Source: Coriaria nepalensis (lineage: Eukaryota; Streptophyta; Magnoliopsida; Cucurbitales; Coriariaceae). Taken from it: 64,000 bases of DNA. The stretch lies in contig CP114500.1 of NCBI GenBank assembly GCA_027186245.1, forward strand, positions 2,676,001 through 2,740,000. The letters are read 5' to 3'. The notes under the pieces were generated by a model that saw nothing but the letters and a program-made list of their open reading frames with translations, was not told the origin of the DNA and made no database searches. This document shows, piece after piece, positions 36,606 through 49,131 of the stretch. Each line of letters begins with the position of its first letter. The stretch's first letter is position 1. A program made the position numbers and the translations under genes.

Positions 36606-39600
36606 TCACGTTTTGGAAATGGGCAAGTCATCTACACAACTTGATAAAGCTTGAGACACCATATGCATGGTAGGTCTTGAATCAGGATTTTCACTCAAAC
36701 ATGCCTTTGCAATCCTTACAATGTTTATCAATTCATTCTCGATGTCACGAGTCGGAGCCGGAAGTCGTTGATCTAACAAGTCATCCATTGTTTTCTTACC
36801 TTTAACCGGCACGGAGAACAGAGAAGAGATGAGATCACCCGGATGTTTTCCCCTTATCACTTCCAGTGCTAACACTCCAAAACTATAAACATCGCACTTT
36901 TCCGTCACTTTCATTGTATAGGCAAATTCTGTGTACAAAAAGATTTAAAGGTTAAACAAAAACCGATTAACAGAATGTATGGTTTTATGAATATGATATA
37001 GTCCACAATTAGCATGTTAAAAATCTTTAGAAATTAAGATTTACCGCCCAAACTTTTGAAAATGTAAATAAAACACACAACTTATTACCCAAACAAAAAT
37101 ATAACCCCATATCTATTAATAATAAATCATGTGTTGAGCACGTGGCTGTTTAATATAACTACCTTGACTTACCACGTCAATCATTAATGAAATTATCCGC
37201 TAATAATAATATGATTATAGTTTAGACTTTAGACTGATTAATAATATGATCAAAACTTGGGGGTTAAATCCTAATTGAGTAAATAATGGGGGGGTTTTTT
37301 TTTTTGAGGAAACTAAACGAGAAAGAAAAACTGAATTACCTGGCGCTAGATATCCATAAGTTCCCGCCATGGCAGTCCAGTTGGAGGAGTCAGGGTTGAG
37401 AAGTCTAGCAATGCCGAAATCAGAAACACAAGCTTCATACTCCAAATCAAGCAAAATATTATTGCTGGAGATATCTCGATGAACAATTGGCGGCACACAA
37501 TCATGGTGCATGTACGACAGAGCAAAGGCGACGCCTTTCAACACATTCATCCTCTTCATCCAATCCAGTCCCTTAGCGTCATCGTCTCTGCTCAATACTT
37601 CTCCCAAGCTTCCTCTCTCCAAGTACTCATAAACCAGAATTGAATTTCTAGCATTCGAGAAGAATCCACGAAGCTTCACGATGTTCCGGTGCCGTATCTC
37701 GATTAATGCCGTTATCTCGGTCAGAAACTCCTTTGGAAGTGACGATGATGGTGAAGGAGATGGAGATATCGTTTCGGGAATGATCTCTTGTTGAACGACA
37801 TGTAGTTTCTTTACTGCTACGATTTCGCCGGATTTTAGTTGGGCCTTGTAAACAGTTCCGGATCCTCCTTTCCCGATGGAATATTTCGAATCGAAATCTC
37901 CAGTCGCTTTGATGATTTCTTCGTATAGTGATCTGTCTGAATAATTCGGAATCGAAAAGAATTTTCCTTCTGTGCTGCCGTTTTCGATTTCCCGATCTCT
38001 CGTTCTTCTAATCGCCATGAAAATTCCGATGAAAATTAACAGGAGAAGAAGAACTGCTCCTAGAAGAGGGAAAACGATTAGGAAGACGAGCTTTCGGTTG
38101 TTTTTCGACTTTTTATGGGGCGCGGGCGCAGTTGAAGAAGAATTACAGTCTGGAAGCTCTACGCTGCCGCATAAGCCAGTGTTGCCTTCTAGGGCTTGGA
38201 TTGGAGCTTTCTGAAACGCAGTCGTGTTTGGAAGAGGACCTTGTAACTGATTGTGAGATATGTCGATGAAGAGCAATCCAGACATTTCTTCAAAAGTTTT
38301 CGGAATCGAACCTGAAAGATTGTTGTGAGAGATATTAAGCATCTCCAAGCTCTGCATTTGTCCGATTTCTGATGGTATCGTTCCATTCAGCGAGTTGTAA
38401 CTCAAATCGAGCTGAGAAAGATGAATCAGGCTCCCTAGCTCGCCCGGAATTGCTCGATTGAACCTGTTATTGCTCAGGTTCAAGTAATTCAAATTGGAGA
38501 ATTCGCCTAAAAAGCTTGGAATTGACGCACTCAATCTATTCGATGACACGTCTAGGCGTTCAAGATCAGTTAATGCTCCGAACTCTGAAGGAATTTGACC
38601 GGAAAGTTGGTTTCCATTCATCAACAGAGTCACTAAGGAAGTCAACCTTCCAATTTCCTTTGGGATTGCTCCTTCTAATTGATTGAAAGATAAATCAAGT
38701 ACATGGAGTTGAGTAGAGTTTGAAATCTCAGGAGGTAACTGACCGGAAACGTTGTTTTGGCCAAGAAGGAGAGACGCTAATTTAGGACATTTTCCCCATT
38801 TAGGAGAGATTTCGCCGTAAAATCTGTTATTGCTTAGATCAATGAAGTCAAGATCTGGATAGACACCAAAATCTTCAGAAATATTTCCACTGAACTGATT
38901 ATTATTTAGGCGAAACCGGACCAGGCTCGAGCAATTTGTTAAGCTTTGTGGAATCGGGCCAGTGAGGTTGTTGTCGTTGAGAGTGAAATTCTGAAGTATT
39001 CCTCCTGAACAGAAGCTATCTGGCACATTTCCGGTAAATCTATTAGTGTCCAGTTGCAATATTTCCAACTGGGTCAAATTTTCGAATTCTTTCGGAATTA
39101 AACCAGATAGTTCATTGTCACGAAGAAACAGGATCTTCAAATTGATTAGTTGAGCTAGTGAAACTGGAATAGCGCCATTGAGATGATTCTGACTGAGCTC
39201 TAAGTCTTCCATCAACGTCAAGTTTCCAAGCTCTTTTGGGATGGGCCCGGTGAGTTGATTCTTATATAGATGAAGAAGGGTAAGGTTTCTGAGGTTACCC
39301 AATGAAGCTGGGATTGACCCAGAAAGATGATTTGTTTGTAAGCTTAAAGAGATGAGATTTTCTAAATTTCCCAGCTCTTCGGGAATAAGCCCAGAAAGGT
39401 CGTTGTCAAACATATACAACACATTTAGTTTCTTAAGATTTCCGAAGGATGTAGGGATTGGACCCTTCAAACTGCCCCCGTTCATATAAAGCTCCAACAA
39501 GTTTGAAAGATTTCCCATTTCTTCTGGAATGAAACTGGAAAATTGATTGTCATAGAGAAACAAATGTTCCATGTTGCTCAAGTTTCCTATAGAAGGTGGA

Positions 39601-40172
39601 AGAGGACCCTGAAGATTATTGGTGTAAATAGCTAACTCAGTGAGAGAGCTTAGCTGGCCTATTTCTTGAGGTATTGACCCATTCAACTGATTCACAACAA
39701 GATGGAGAACTTGAAGATTTCTTAACAGCCCGATTTCAGGTGGGATATTCCCAGAAAATTGATTGAGGGAGAAATCGAGATATATTAATTTGGAGAGGTT
39801 GCTGATTTGAGGCGGGATTGTTCCGAAGAAGGTATTCACGCTGAGCTCGAAATATGCAAGATTAGGGAAGGATGAGAAGGAGAACTCGTCAAGCGTTCCT
39901 TGTAAACCAGAGGTAGTCAGGTTGATTCTGATGATGCTTTCATTAGAGTTGCAATTAACTCCATACCAATTGCACGGACTTAAGCTTTGGTTGCTGTTTT
40001 CGGGTAAGGAAATCCAGGAAGATAATTTAGACTGGGTTTGATTTTGAAAGGTGGCTTTCCATTTAAGGAGAGCATTAGCTTCTTCCTCAGAAGCAGAAAC
40101 AGAGGAGAAAACTGTGTTCGATATTGAAACCAGAAATACAAAGGGGAAGAAGAAAAGTAGGGAGTTCTTCAT
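36606..40172 (-). CDS. LRR receptor-like kinase, MIK2-like
   Basis: Two exons: 40172-37340 and 36928-36606, GT-AG intron of 411 bp, joined 3156 bp (1051 aa). A signal peptide ([15 protein letters not shown]) is followed by the LRR N-cap with the paired-cysteine WYGVNC region, 23 leucine-rich repeats, a transmembrane helix ([19 protein letters not shown]) and a full kinase domain: [29 protein letters not shown] (RD type), DFGIA and, across the splice, [20 protein letters not shown]. Exon structure and sequence resemble MDIS1-interacting receptor-like kinase 2, which senses peptides at the plasma membrane; that ligand class is inferred, not shown. An upstream in-frame ATG at 40220 would add 16 residues before the signal peptide, so 40172 is preferred. 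The gene looks intact. Confidence 0.94.
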
Positions 40173-40234
40173 TGTTTTTCCTGGTTGCTTATTCCAAAAA
40201 GCTGTTTGCCTGTTCTTCAAGTTTGAACTTAGCT

Positions 40235-40326
40235 TTCTGGGAAAGGAAGAAATATTGATAACAGAGAGAAGGATTGGAGAAGAATTGAGGTTTGGTAGTT
40301 CTTCTAAGTTTAAATCTTAATCTGCA
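40235..40326. repeat. 92-bp direct repeat, copy 2 (receptor kinase 5' leader)
   Basis: Perfect copy of 35501-35592, lying 63-154 bp upstream of the receptor-kinase ATG, where the 5' untranslated region or core promoter should be. Confidence 0.95.
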
Positions 40327-42128
40327 AATAGGGCGCGGATAATAGTCAATCCTCTTTGATTACCGGTTGAGAGCTTCGTCCATATTTCTTAGACTATGTT
40401 TTCTTTTTCTTTTTCTTTGTCTTTTTTTCTTTCAACTTTTTCCTCATTTGTGCTGTTGATTGGTTGACATTCATTTATGCCCTATTACGTCAAATGTATG
40501 TTCATCGTATTGAATGAAGAATGACCAAGTGCCGTAAGAAGGTAGTATCCACTTCCAATAAAATGATACAATTTTATTTTATTTTTAACAACTGCATTTA
40601 GTCAAAGAATCCTGTATATTATTCATTAAATATACTTTTTTTTATTTCATTTGAATCATTTTATTCGCTTTCTTGTGAAAGATAAGTACTTTTTTTTCCC
40701 CCTTTTTCTTAGTGTGGGTCTGGAAAAACATGAGGAAAGTGCGCAATGGCGTAATCATTTTACACAGGAGGGTGTTATCTTTCAGCGAGGGAGGTGCGCA
40801 ATGGCGAACTTGTCATCCTTCAGTGGGTTTTCTTATAACACAAAAAGGCAAGCACGTGGAAATGAATGGACAAAAAAACAAACCGCGTTTTAGAAAGTGA
40901 CCACACATATATCATAGCACCATAAATGCCAAGTCAACAACTACATAGAAATGAGCAATGACTGACAATTTTCGGAAACTGAAGTTTGGGAACTGGAACT
41001 ATGTTTTAACAGTTTGAGAAACAGATGGATATCGCCTTCGATTATAGATAACTTCTCAATACCTGAATTGTGGGATTCATAAAAGCTTGATTGAAAAAAC
41101 AGAATCCATTACCACTTTACCAGAGCTTTGTCCTCGCTTTTAAACCAAAATGAACAATGATTGATATTGATAAACAATGCTAGCAATTAAATTAGGTTCA
41201 CATGTAAACGAATCATTCACGAATAATAAATTATTTGGAAAAACAAGATAAGTAATTTCTTCCAAAAGATTATTAGTTGTTTGAATTTGATTTGTTACTG
41301 CATAGACCTGCATCTGCAAATCATCAAGATGAACCGATCCCCAAAAAGACAGCTACCACTCAACGGCAACCACATGAGACTGCATTTCATTAAAACTGCA
41401 TCTGCTAATGCTACTGGTTTTCAACCATCTTTTTCCAGGAACAAAAATATCACCATCCCATTGTTTTATGATTATCCTTTAGAAAAAAAAATGAGTTTTC
41501 AATTCTTACCAGCAATCAGGTTATCATCAAAGAAAATTTAAGCCTATAGACTGCAACCAGCATGCAAATGACTGCTACCAGCTACAACCGTAAAACAGCA
41601 ACAACAGCTAGTAAAACAGCATCAACTGCTAGTAGAACAGCATCGACAGGTGGTTAATCTTGCCACTACTCTTCTTGAGCAACTAAAGAAGGCCATGATA
41701 TGGTCCAATGTAAGTAGCAATTTAAGATGCCCAACTCAATTAACTGGATGAGATCAATATTGCATGTAAATGTCAAGGCACACACACTATTGAATTATCT
41801 TGTCAAGAACAAGTGCAAAAGCAGCTAAGAAAATAACCCAAAATACACAAGTTACCATTGAAAACCCAGATCAGAAATGGAATGCAAACAAGTGAACATT
41901 TAGGTCCCACAAAAACATAAGCAGAACTAAGAAGAAGTTAACCATTACATGTGAAATGCAAATTTTGGCGTCTCCAGGATGAAAGCAGATACATTGCAAC
42001 ACCTTGAAGCCGAATATATCTCCGCAACTTAGAAAGTGGGTTGATCACTCCTATAGAGTAACACCGTAATAAAACTCATTTCCAAAGAAGACAACCCTAG
42101 ACAAAAGAAGAAATCATTTTGGTCAATA
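40327..42128. other. Intergenic region and 3' part of the SC35 gene
   Basis: No separate gene was recognised. The right part should contain the 3' untranslated region of the minus-strand SC35 gene. A 21-bp unit containing AAAACAGCA is repeated about three times at 41590-41645. Confidence 0.4.
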
Positions 42129-44113
42129 CTAAGGAAGATAACTCACCTCAGAATCAGATTTATGCGGAGATGGGCTCCTAGAATACCCACGCCTGCCAGG
42201 TGGTGAACCATTTTTGGGAGTAGGAGAACGCTTTTTATCATTTTGTTCATCGGGACTTTCATCTCTAGCTGGTGTTCTACGAGGAGATGGACTCCTCTTA
42301 GAAGGAGGGCTGTTCCGAGCAGGGGAGGCACTTAAACATGACCCATTATCCATCACAAAACAGTTTATCAAGACTATAATACTGGAAGGATGACAAAAAG
42401 TGCATCAAGAAAGCAAAAAGGGTTTGTTTACCTTCCATTTGATGGGCTACGGCTACGACCACGACGCTCATCATCATACCTCCCCCTTCTACGGTCTCTA
42501 CCATGATCAGGACTAGCACTGCGACTTCTACTTCTGCGGCGCTGTTCTCTATCACTTCTTCGTGATTTATCACGACCGTATCTCTCCCTACTTCTGCTTC
42601 TAGTACGACTTCTTCGGTAATCTCTGTCCTTATGGTCCCCTCGATGCCTGAAAGGAAATGCTTTTGGTTCAGTTATACAGGGATGGAAAGAACATGAAGA
42701 TTCAGCTTGCAACAACGGGACCATATTTTTCTACCCCACTTTTTGCTATGGATCTAAGAGACCAAGTTATACAAACCCGCAACTAAATATGTATGAAAAT
42801 AATGTCAAATATAGGGTTGGATATAGGCAGATAAATAAAAGTAACATCAACAGGTGATTATTACCTCCTCTCCTTACTGTTTCTAGATATAAGCAGATAT
42901 ATAAGCTAAAGACATCCAAGAAATGATATCGAGATCCTACAAACCCAACTTGAATTCCATTTACACATGCATTTCCCAAAGGAAAACTCTCACCTTGACC
43001 GAGGACTACGGCTTCGCGACCTATCCTTTTCCTTTGATGACTCTATTATCCGCCCCTTTTGGCTAAAAAAAAAAGGAAAAAAAAGAAGGCAATATAATTA
43101 GATGAACAATTAAAATCCACAAAATCTTATTAAAACATTAAGATATGTTATAAACTTGTGAACCATGTTTACTCAATTGAAAGAAAGCCACATGATGTTT
43201 CATATTCGGGGATAAATGTAGAAGTTTGAAGAGAGAAAGCAAAAAGATTTGAGTTTTAACACAATCCCAACGGAAATTGGAATGCAATCTTGACTAAAAG
43301 AACTCAAAACAAGGGATCATTGGTTTATACAGTGATAGAATAGTGTTCTGGAAACTTCTTCCTTACACAATCCCCTTTCCATGATGAACCTATGTCCCAA
43401 TACCAGTTCTCCAGAGCACAAAATTTGTTCACTCTTTCTTCCCCACTGATATGAACATTTAAAGTTATCTGGAAAACCAGGTTTACAGTGTGTGTGTGCG
43501 AGAGAGAGAGAGAGAAGAGACTCACATCTTTTCAGCATTAGGACCATACTTAGCAAACTGCACCATAATCTCTCTGCCATCGACCATTCTTCCTGAGGAA
43601 AAACCAAAAATCCCAATAAAATAATAGCAGTTCCTAATTCGAAAAAATAGAGCTTGAAATTTCTACTTTGGGACTGAAACTCACCGTCAAGCTTTTCAAC
43701 AGCCTTCTGCGCTTCGTCAGCATACTTATACCGCACAAATGCAAAGCCTCTCGAATCTCCACTCCTAATAACCAATCAGACACGAACTCCTATAAATCAT
43801 AAATTAAGGGGAAAAAAAGGAGGGAGAGAGAGAGAGAGAAACACGATGTACCTGCGGTCTCTAGGGATGAAAACATCGACAACCTTGCCGTACTTGTCGA
43901 AGAGAGGGTAAAGATCATCTGCAGTGGTTCCTACTCAAATACAAAACGCAGAGCCACAAAAATCAGTAAAACAGCCAAAACTTTTCAAAAGAAAAAAAAA
44001 ATGGAGCGTAGGAAAACTGAAGCAGAAGATAACTTACGGAAAGTGATGTTGAGAACAAGGAGCGAGTAGGTGTCTCTGATATCAGGTGGACCGGATCTTC
44101 CAAAGTGCGACAT
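42129..44113 (-). CDS. SC35: SR splicing factor, SC35-type
   Basis: Seven coding exons: 44113-44038, 43930-43852, 43764-43685, 43592-43526, 43062-42994, 42647-42432, 42330-42129; joined 789 bp (262 aa), all GT-AG. The product begins MSHFGRSGPPDIRDTYSLL, typical of plant SC35. One RNA-recognition motif carries RNP2 (LLVLNI, 18-23) and RNP1 (RGFAFVRY, 57-64), and is followed by an Arg/Ser-rich tail (RSRTRSRSRER, RSRSRSASP). The family recruits spliceosomal factors to pre-mRNA in the nucleus. The C-terminus is uncertain: a GTGAGT donor at 42146 could splice to a further small exon instead of reading VSYLP to the TAG at 42129. The 1.98-kb span with several short exons fits a gene known for alternative splicing. 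Confidence 0.92.
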
Positions 44114-45178
44114 TTTCACTGATTCACAGAGAGAGAGAAGCAGCGGCGGTAAGGAGATGGAACTAGGGTTTGATTTTGAGACGATAAGGAAAAATAAATT
44201 GGCGAATTTGTGAAGATGATGACCTAAGCTTTTCGACTGTAGCGTTGGTTGGTTAGCAGGGTGTGACGTCAACTGTTTTCTTTTTATCATATTTTTTATA
44301 AAAAAAACAATATATTTTTTCTTGACGTGGTTACGAGGTTACGATAAGTATGTTTTAAAATATACTTTTTGTCTTTTATTTTTTATTTTTAATTATTATA
44401 AAAAATACTTATAAATAATGAAAAAAAAAAAAATACTATTTTCATTCTTCAAAAGAAAAATCTCCGAGCTTCGAGTTCCCATGGCCATGACGATATTTTT
44501 TTTTTTATTGAGAAGAATGAAAATATTATTTGAAAAATTATAAGAGTATTTTTGGTAATTAAAAAAGTGAAAATATAATATTATAATATCTCAAATCATG
44601 TAATATAAAAAGTATATTTTAAAATAATTATAATTTTAAATAATTTGAAAAAAAAATTAAAAAAATTCTAATTTTTCAAATTTAACTTTTTGTTTTGTTA
44701 AGTTATAGTAGTTTTTAAAATTTGAATAATTATTGTAATTTATCTAAACTTATTTTTTATTATTATTTGAACTTTCTTTCTAATTTTTTTTTTTTTTAAT
44801 TTTAAATTCTTTATATTTTTATTTTTTTTAAAATATTGTCTTTATTATTATTATTATTTTCTTTTGATATTTGGGGAATTCTTTCATAGTCATTTTGCTA
44901 TGGGTATTCATCATCAAGTGAGTAAGAATATTTACTTTGAAAGGATAGAATACTAGCTTGAGCCAACCATTAGGTCTAAATTATTGTCTTTAAGATCCAA
45001 GATATCATATAATTCAAATATATAATATGATTTTGGTTGAATTCGGGGGCCAATTGATTATATTAGGCGAAAAAATGGTCCCTATTAATATTAGCCCAGT
45101 TTCCATATATGGTGAGTTTCTATACTTATAGGAAAAATATGCATTCAATACACCTCTCTTAGCTGGCTTTCTCTTTGG
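44114..45178. other. Upstream region of SC35 and AT-rich spacer
   Basis: The first 60 bp next to the SC35 start hold GA-rich leader sequence. The remainder is extremely AT-rich (44380-44870) with no feature recognised. Confidence 0.45.
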
Positions 45179-45187
45179 CTATAAATT
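45179..45187 (+). promoter_or_regulatory. TATA-like box of the STP pseudogene
   Basis: CTATAAATT lies about 100 bp upstream of the decayed start codon at 45284. Its presence argues that the pseudogene came from DNA duplication or in-place decay, not from reverse transcription. Confidence 0.4.
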
Positions 45188-46315
45188 ATAATCAAGTCCC
45201 TTCTTCTTGCCTATTACTGTTTGGAGAACGAAAGAGTAAGAGAGTTACTATATGAGTCGAAGATATTTCTCTATTGATTAAGTATGGTTGGAGGAGTTTT
45301 GCCGTTGTTAACGACGGCACGTGCAGCGGTTTTGTGAATGGGAAGATAACGGCATCGGTTGTGATCATCAGCATCAAGCGGACTTATATTCAGATACGAT
45401 ATTAAAATTTTAGGTGTATTAATTTCTTCATTTCTTATTTTTCAAAATGAAAAGGGTAAAAAATATATATATATATATATAATAAAATAACGTTAAGTGG
45501 AGATTTCTTATAAGGAATGAAAAATTGAAAAAACACAACTTAGTTGAAATTTATGAACTAAGTTAATTTTTAATAATATTGATGTCGGTGATATATGATA
45601 CATTCTAATTTCAGTATTCACGATGGATTTAAAATATAATTTTTAAAATTTTAATTTATGAATTTGATCTAAAATTAAAATGAGAGATTGTAAAATTTTT
45701 AAAGATTTTAAAGAAGAAATTAAACAATATGAAACTTAGTTTATACGAAAATAATTATTTATCCTAAAAATTAGATACGTTGAGAATAAATGTATAAATG
45801 TGGTGCTAGTAGACATTATTTTATTTCTCGTGATCAATCTTGTCTTACATGATCTTAATTTTAGATATTGCTAGAATTATCAATTTATCATGTAGTTAAA
45901 GAATTATATTAACGGGCCCAAATTTTTTTTTTTTTTTTGAGTATTTAGTTAATGTGAGGATAATACATTTAAATTATGCCAATAGTTTTTCAAGGGGCGC
46001 GACATGGCACTATTTCTCAAGAATTTTTTTCCCATAAGTATTGAGGAAAGCATCATAAGCCAAAAACCAATAGCTACTGCATCTATGACGGCCCAAGTTC
46101 TGACTTCATTTATGTCTTCCCTCCACCTAGCCGAGTTGGTCACATATGTCATTGCTAGTCGTCTTAAGATGGAGCTAGGTCGCAGGAGAATAATGGTTCT
46201 TAGTGATCACACCTTCTTTGCGGGAGGTGTCATCAATGGTTGTGAACATTGCCATGCTCATCATTGGTCGCGTCTTGCTCAACTTAGGTGTCAGTTTCAC
46301 CAATTAAATAAATAA

Positions 46316-46316
<1 letters not shown>

Positions 46317-46353
<37 letters not shown>
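46317..46353. repeat. TA microsatellite in a pseudogene intron
   Basis: Uninterrupted (TA)n tract between two exon remnants of the STP pseudogene. Confidence 0.85.
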
Positions 46354-46358
<5 letters not shown>

Positions 46359-46924
46359 TTTGGGTAACTCGTATATTGCTAGATATACTTTGTTGGTTAC
46401 ATTCATTACATATTAAACACAGGCAGTATCGGTCTACCTCTTAGAGGTGGCACAGTCAAAATGGCCGGTGCATTCAACACCGGCTTTTATTTCTTCATAA
46501 GAATCGGCATTGTCGCATCCAACTGCATCAATTATGGCACTTCCAATCTCAGTTGGGGTTGGTGCTTCTCTCTCGGCCTTGTGGTGGTGTAAGGCAGCAA
46601 TCATGACATTAGTGGCACTCCTCATCTTCAACATCCTTAGCAGCTTAGTACAACGTGACAAGTTTGTTGAGGCTAAACTATCCCTTCTTAAAGTTAGAGG
46701 CAAGAATGCTGATGTGGATGTTGAGTTGGCAGACCTTATTCAGTCCAATGAGAAGGCTAAGGTTATCAATCAAAAATCATTCATAACCATACTTGAGAGA
46801 CGATACATGCCTCGTCTAGTAATGTCAATTGCTACACCATTTTTTTCAAAAAGTCATTGGGATTAACATCATTGCATTATATGCTCCGGTTCGATCATTC
46901 ACAACAAAACTACGAGATGAGAAT

Positions 46925-48590
46925 TCAACAATGATTAGCTTTATTTTTAATTAACTGACAAATAGATAATACATTTCGATGAAGATTAGGCACAACAAAA
47001 ATATTCTTTAAGGTAAGGGGACTTGTATTATTATGCAAAATCGATAATCCAATATGATAAATGTCAAAAGAATTACCATTTCCAATAAGTACATGATCAT
47101 TACCATTATAAGGTTAGGCATGAAGAAGAACGAATGGATCCAGAGTCATATGAACAAAGGTACCCAAATAGGGGAGCAAATCAATGAAAGTGAAATTGTT
47201 AGGGTGAGAAGCAAAATATCCAAAATATTAGTGGGCTAATCCATGATTATTTAAAGATGAGGGGTGATCACCATAGTTTAGGTGAGTATGGGGTGCAGTT
47301 ATAGATTGTAAATAGTCATAACTTTAATTAAAATTAGGGTAATCAAACCCTTGTTGCCCGTGAGTTTGAAGAGGCAGTCAATGGATGACTGCTTGATGAG
47401 CGGCGAACGGAGGTGGCGAGACATAGTGACTGGGCGGAAGATTGGCATTGTTTCGGCTTCGACTGTAGCGGTATGAGCATCGGGATACTAGGTGAATATG
47501 ATGAAAACAAATATTTTGAGTTGTTCCACCACTATTGCCACCGCTAAAGAAAGAGAAGCCATGAAAGCCGCCATTGGAAAACCACCAAGCACCACGAGAT
47601 TTGCCGCCACGAAACAAGCCCTATCAGCCACCGTTGAAGGACCCTCGTTGATTGGAGGAGAAAACTCATGCTGCTTAAGGGCTTGAGAAAGCAGTTGCCA
47701 TGGTGGTCCAAGGTCACAGAGCAGTACGAGAGTGGGCACGTACGAGAAATTGTTCATGAGCAAGCTGCTTCGATCGGAGTTGAGAAAACGTGGAGGTAAT
47801 CCGTAAATTTTCAATGGTTGATAAAGTGGTCGAAATCCAAATTTAGTCTGTTTAAGGTATGAAGAACTGTGTCAGTGTCTCTTATAGGAACTTGAATGGA
47901 TGCAAGTTGATATGTTATTTATTTGATTTTGGTAAGGTAAGCCATAATAGATAGAGAACCTTGGTTGACATGTTGAAGTTGGTTGCGAAGTTCGAATTTT
48001 CCGGCAAGAGACTTACGAGGCTCGTTTCGCGGCAATAAATCTCTCATACTGCGTGGTTACACCGTGTTGAGCGATACTAGAGGTAAGAGTTGCATTGATA
48101 CAACTATAAACAAATTTATCATTATTTTTCCAAATTAGGTAATTTGAGTCTAGGGTGTTCTTATCTGCTAATGTAAGTAGTAAGATGGTGTCGTTGATGT
48201 GGCCCGAAAGACTAGCAGTGGTGAGAATGGACTTCATTTGATCGGACCAGGTTAAATAGTTGTTTATATATAATTTTTCTAAAATAAAGGTGGTGACATT
48301 TGTGATAGGTTCCTATGATTGGTGTGTTGATAGTTGTTTCTAACGAAATTGATGTGGTGTTTGATCATAACTATTTTGTATTGTGAGTTGATATTTAGAA
48401 TGATTCTGATAGTATATAAAAATAATAATGAAAATATTTTTATATATATTTTATCGATAATTGTTATAGTAATTTATAAGTTAAATTTTAGAAATTAATT
48501 ACATGAGTTATTATACTATAAATATACAAACAAATGATATTTATATTACAATTCAATATGATAACATGTATAGCTTTAATATATTTTAAT
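46925..48590 (-). mobile_element. Decayed copia gag fragment inserted in the STP pseudogene
   Basis: On the minus strand the region 48237-47800 reads words of the copia gag-polypeptide family: LDSNYLIWKNN near its start, then in another frame FELRNQLQHVNQGSLSIMAY, DTDTVLHTLN and LNLDFDHFI. Stops and frameshifts are frequent. No polymerase, LTR pair or primer site was found, so limits are approximate and were set by where the transporter homology stops and resumes. Confidence 0.65.
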
Positions 48591-49131
48591 ATAGTAATAA
48601 CGCTAATATTAATAGCATCCATCATTCTCGGCCTCTTAATCTCATCTCCATCTTCGTCTCCTCAGCTGTAGTCGATCGGTTCGATCGAGGATTCCTCTTC
48701 CTAATCAGAGACATTCAAATATTTATATATTAAATTGTGGTGGCTGCTGTATTGGCATCGACATTGGGGGCTATGCCAGATTGGTGCTAGTGTTGATGTG
48801 CATATATGCAGCTGGTTTAGGTTGGTCATGGTGCCCACTTTCGTGGCTCATTCCAAGTGAGATTTTCCCGATCAGAATCCGGCAAACGGGCCAGCGCATA
48901 AGTGTTGCTGTCAATTTTGGCACTACATTCGTACTGTCGCAAACGTTTCTTACCATGCTCTGTCACTTCAAGTATGAGACGTTTTTGTTCTATGCGGGCT
49001 GGATTACGGCCATGACTATGTTTGTTGGGCTTTTCTTACCCGAGACAAAAGGCATCCCAGTGAACTCTATGAATAATGCTGTCTGGGAAAGCCATTGGTA
49101 TTGTGCCAGATTTGTTCAAGTAAAGGTCTGA

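Larger units (their letters stand above)
45284..49131 (+). pseudogene. Sugar transport protein (STP family) pseudogene, split by a copia fragment
   Basis: Remains of a proton/hexose symporter in the right order. Exon 1 (45284-45400) starts MVGGVLPLLTTARAAVL, then a stop and shifts. A second block at 45990-46310 reads ALFLKNFFP, VLTSFMSSLHLAELV, ASRLKMELGRRR and, after a frameshift, VVNIAMLIIGRVLLNLGVSF. A (TA)n intron follows. A third block at 46423-46910 reads NTGFYFFIRIGIVASNCINY and later LLKVRGKNADVDVELADLI, ERRYMPRLVMSIA. After a 1.7-kb insertion the tail resumes at about 48600 (NLISIFVSSAVVDRF), then 48781-49131 (GLGWSWCPLSWLIPSEIFP, GLFLPETKG). Multiple stops and frameshifts rule out a functional transporter. 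Introns are kept. Confidence 0.9.

Noticed and set aside
40172..40220. Upstream in-frame ATG of the receptor kinase as the true start
   Set aside because: It would put 16 polar residues in front of a clear signal peptide that starts at the second ATG.
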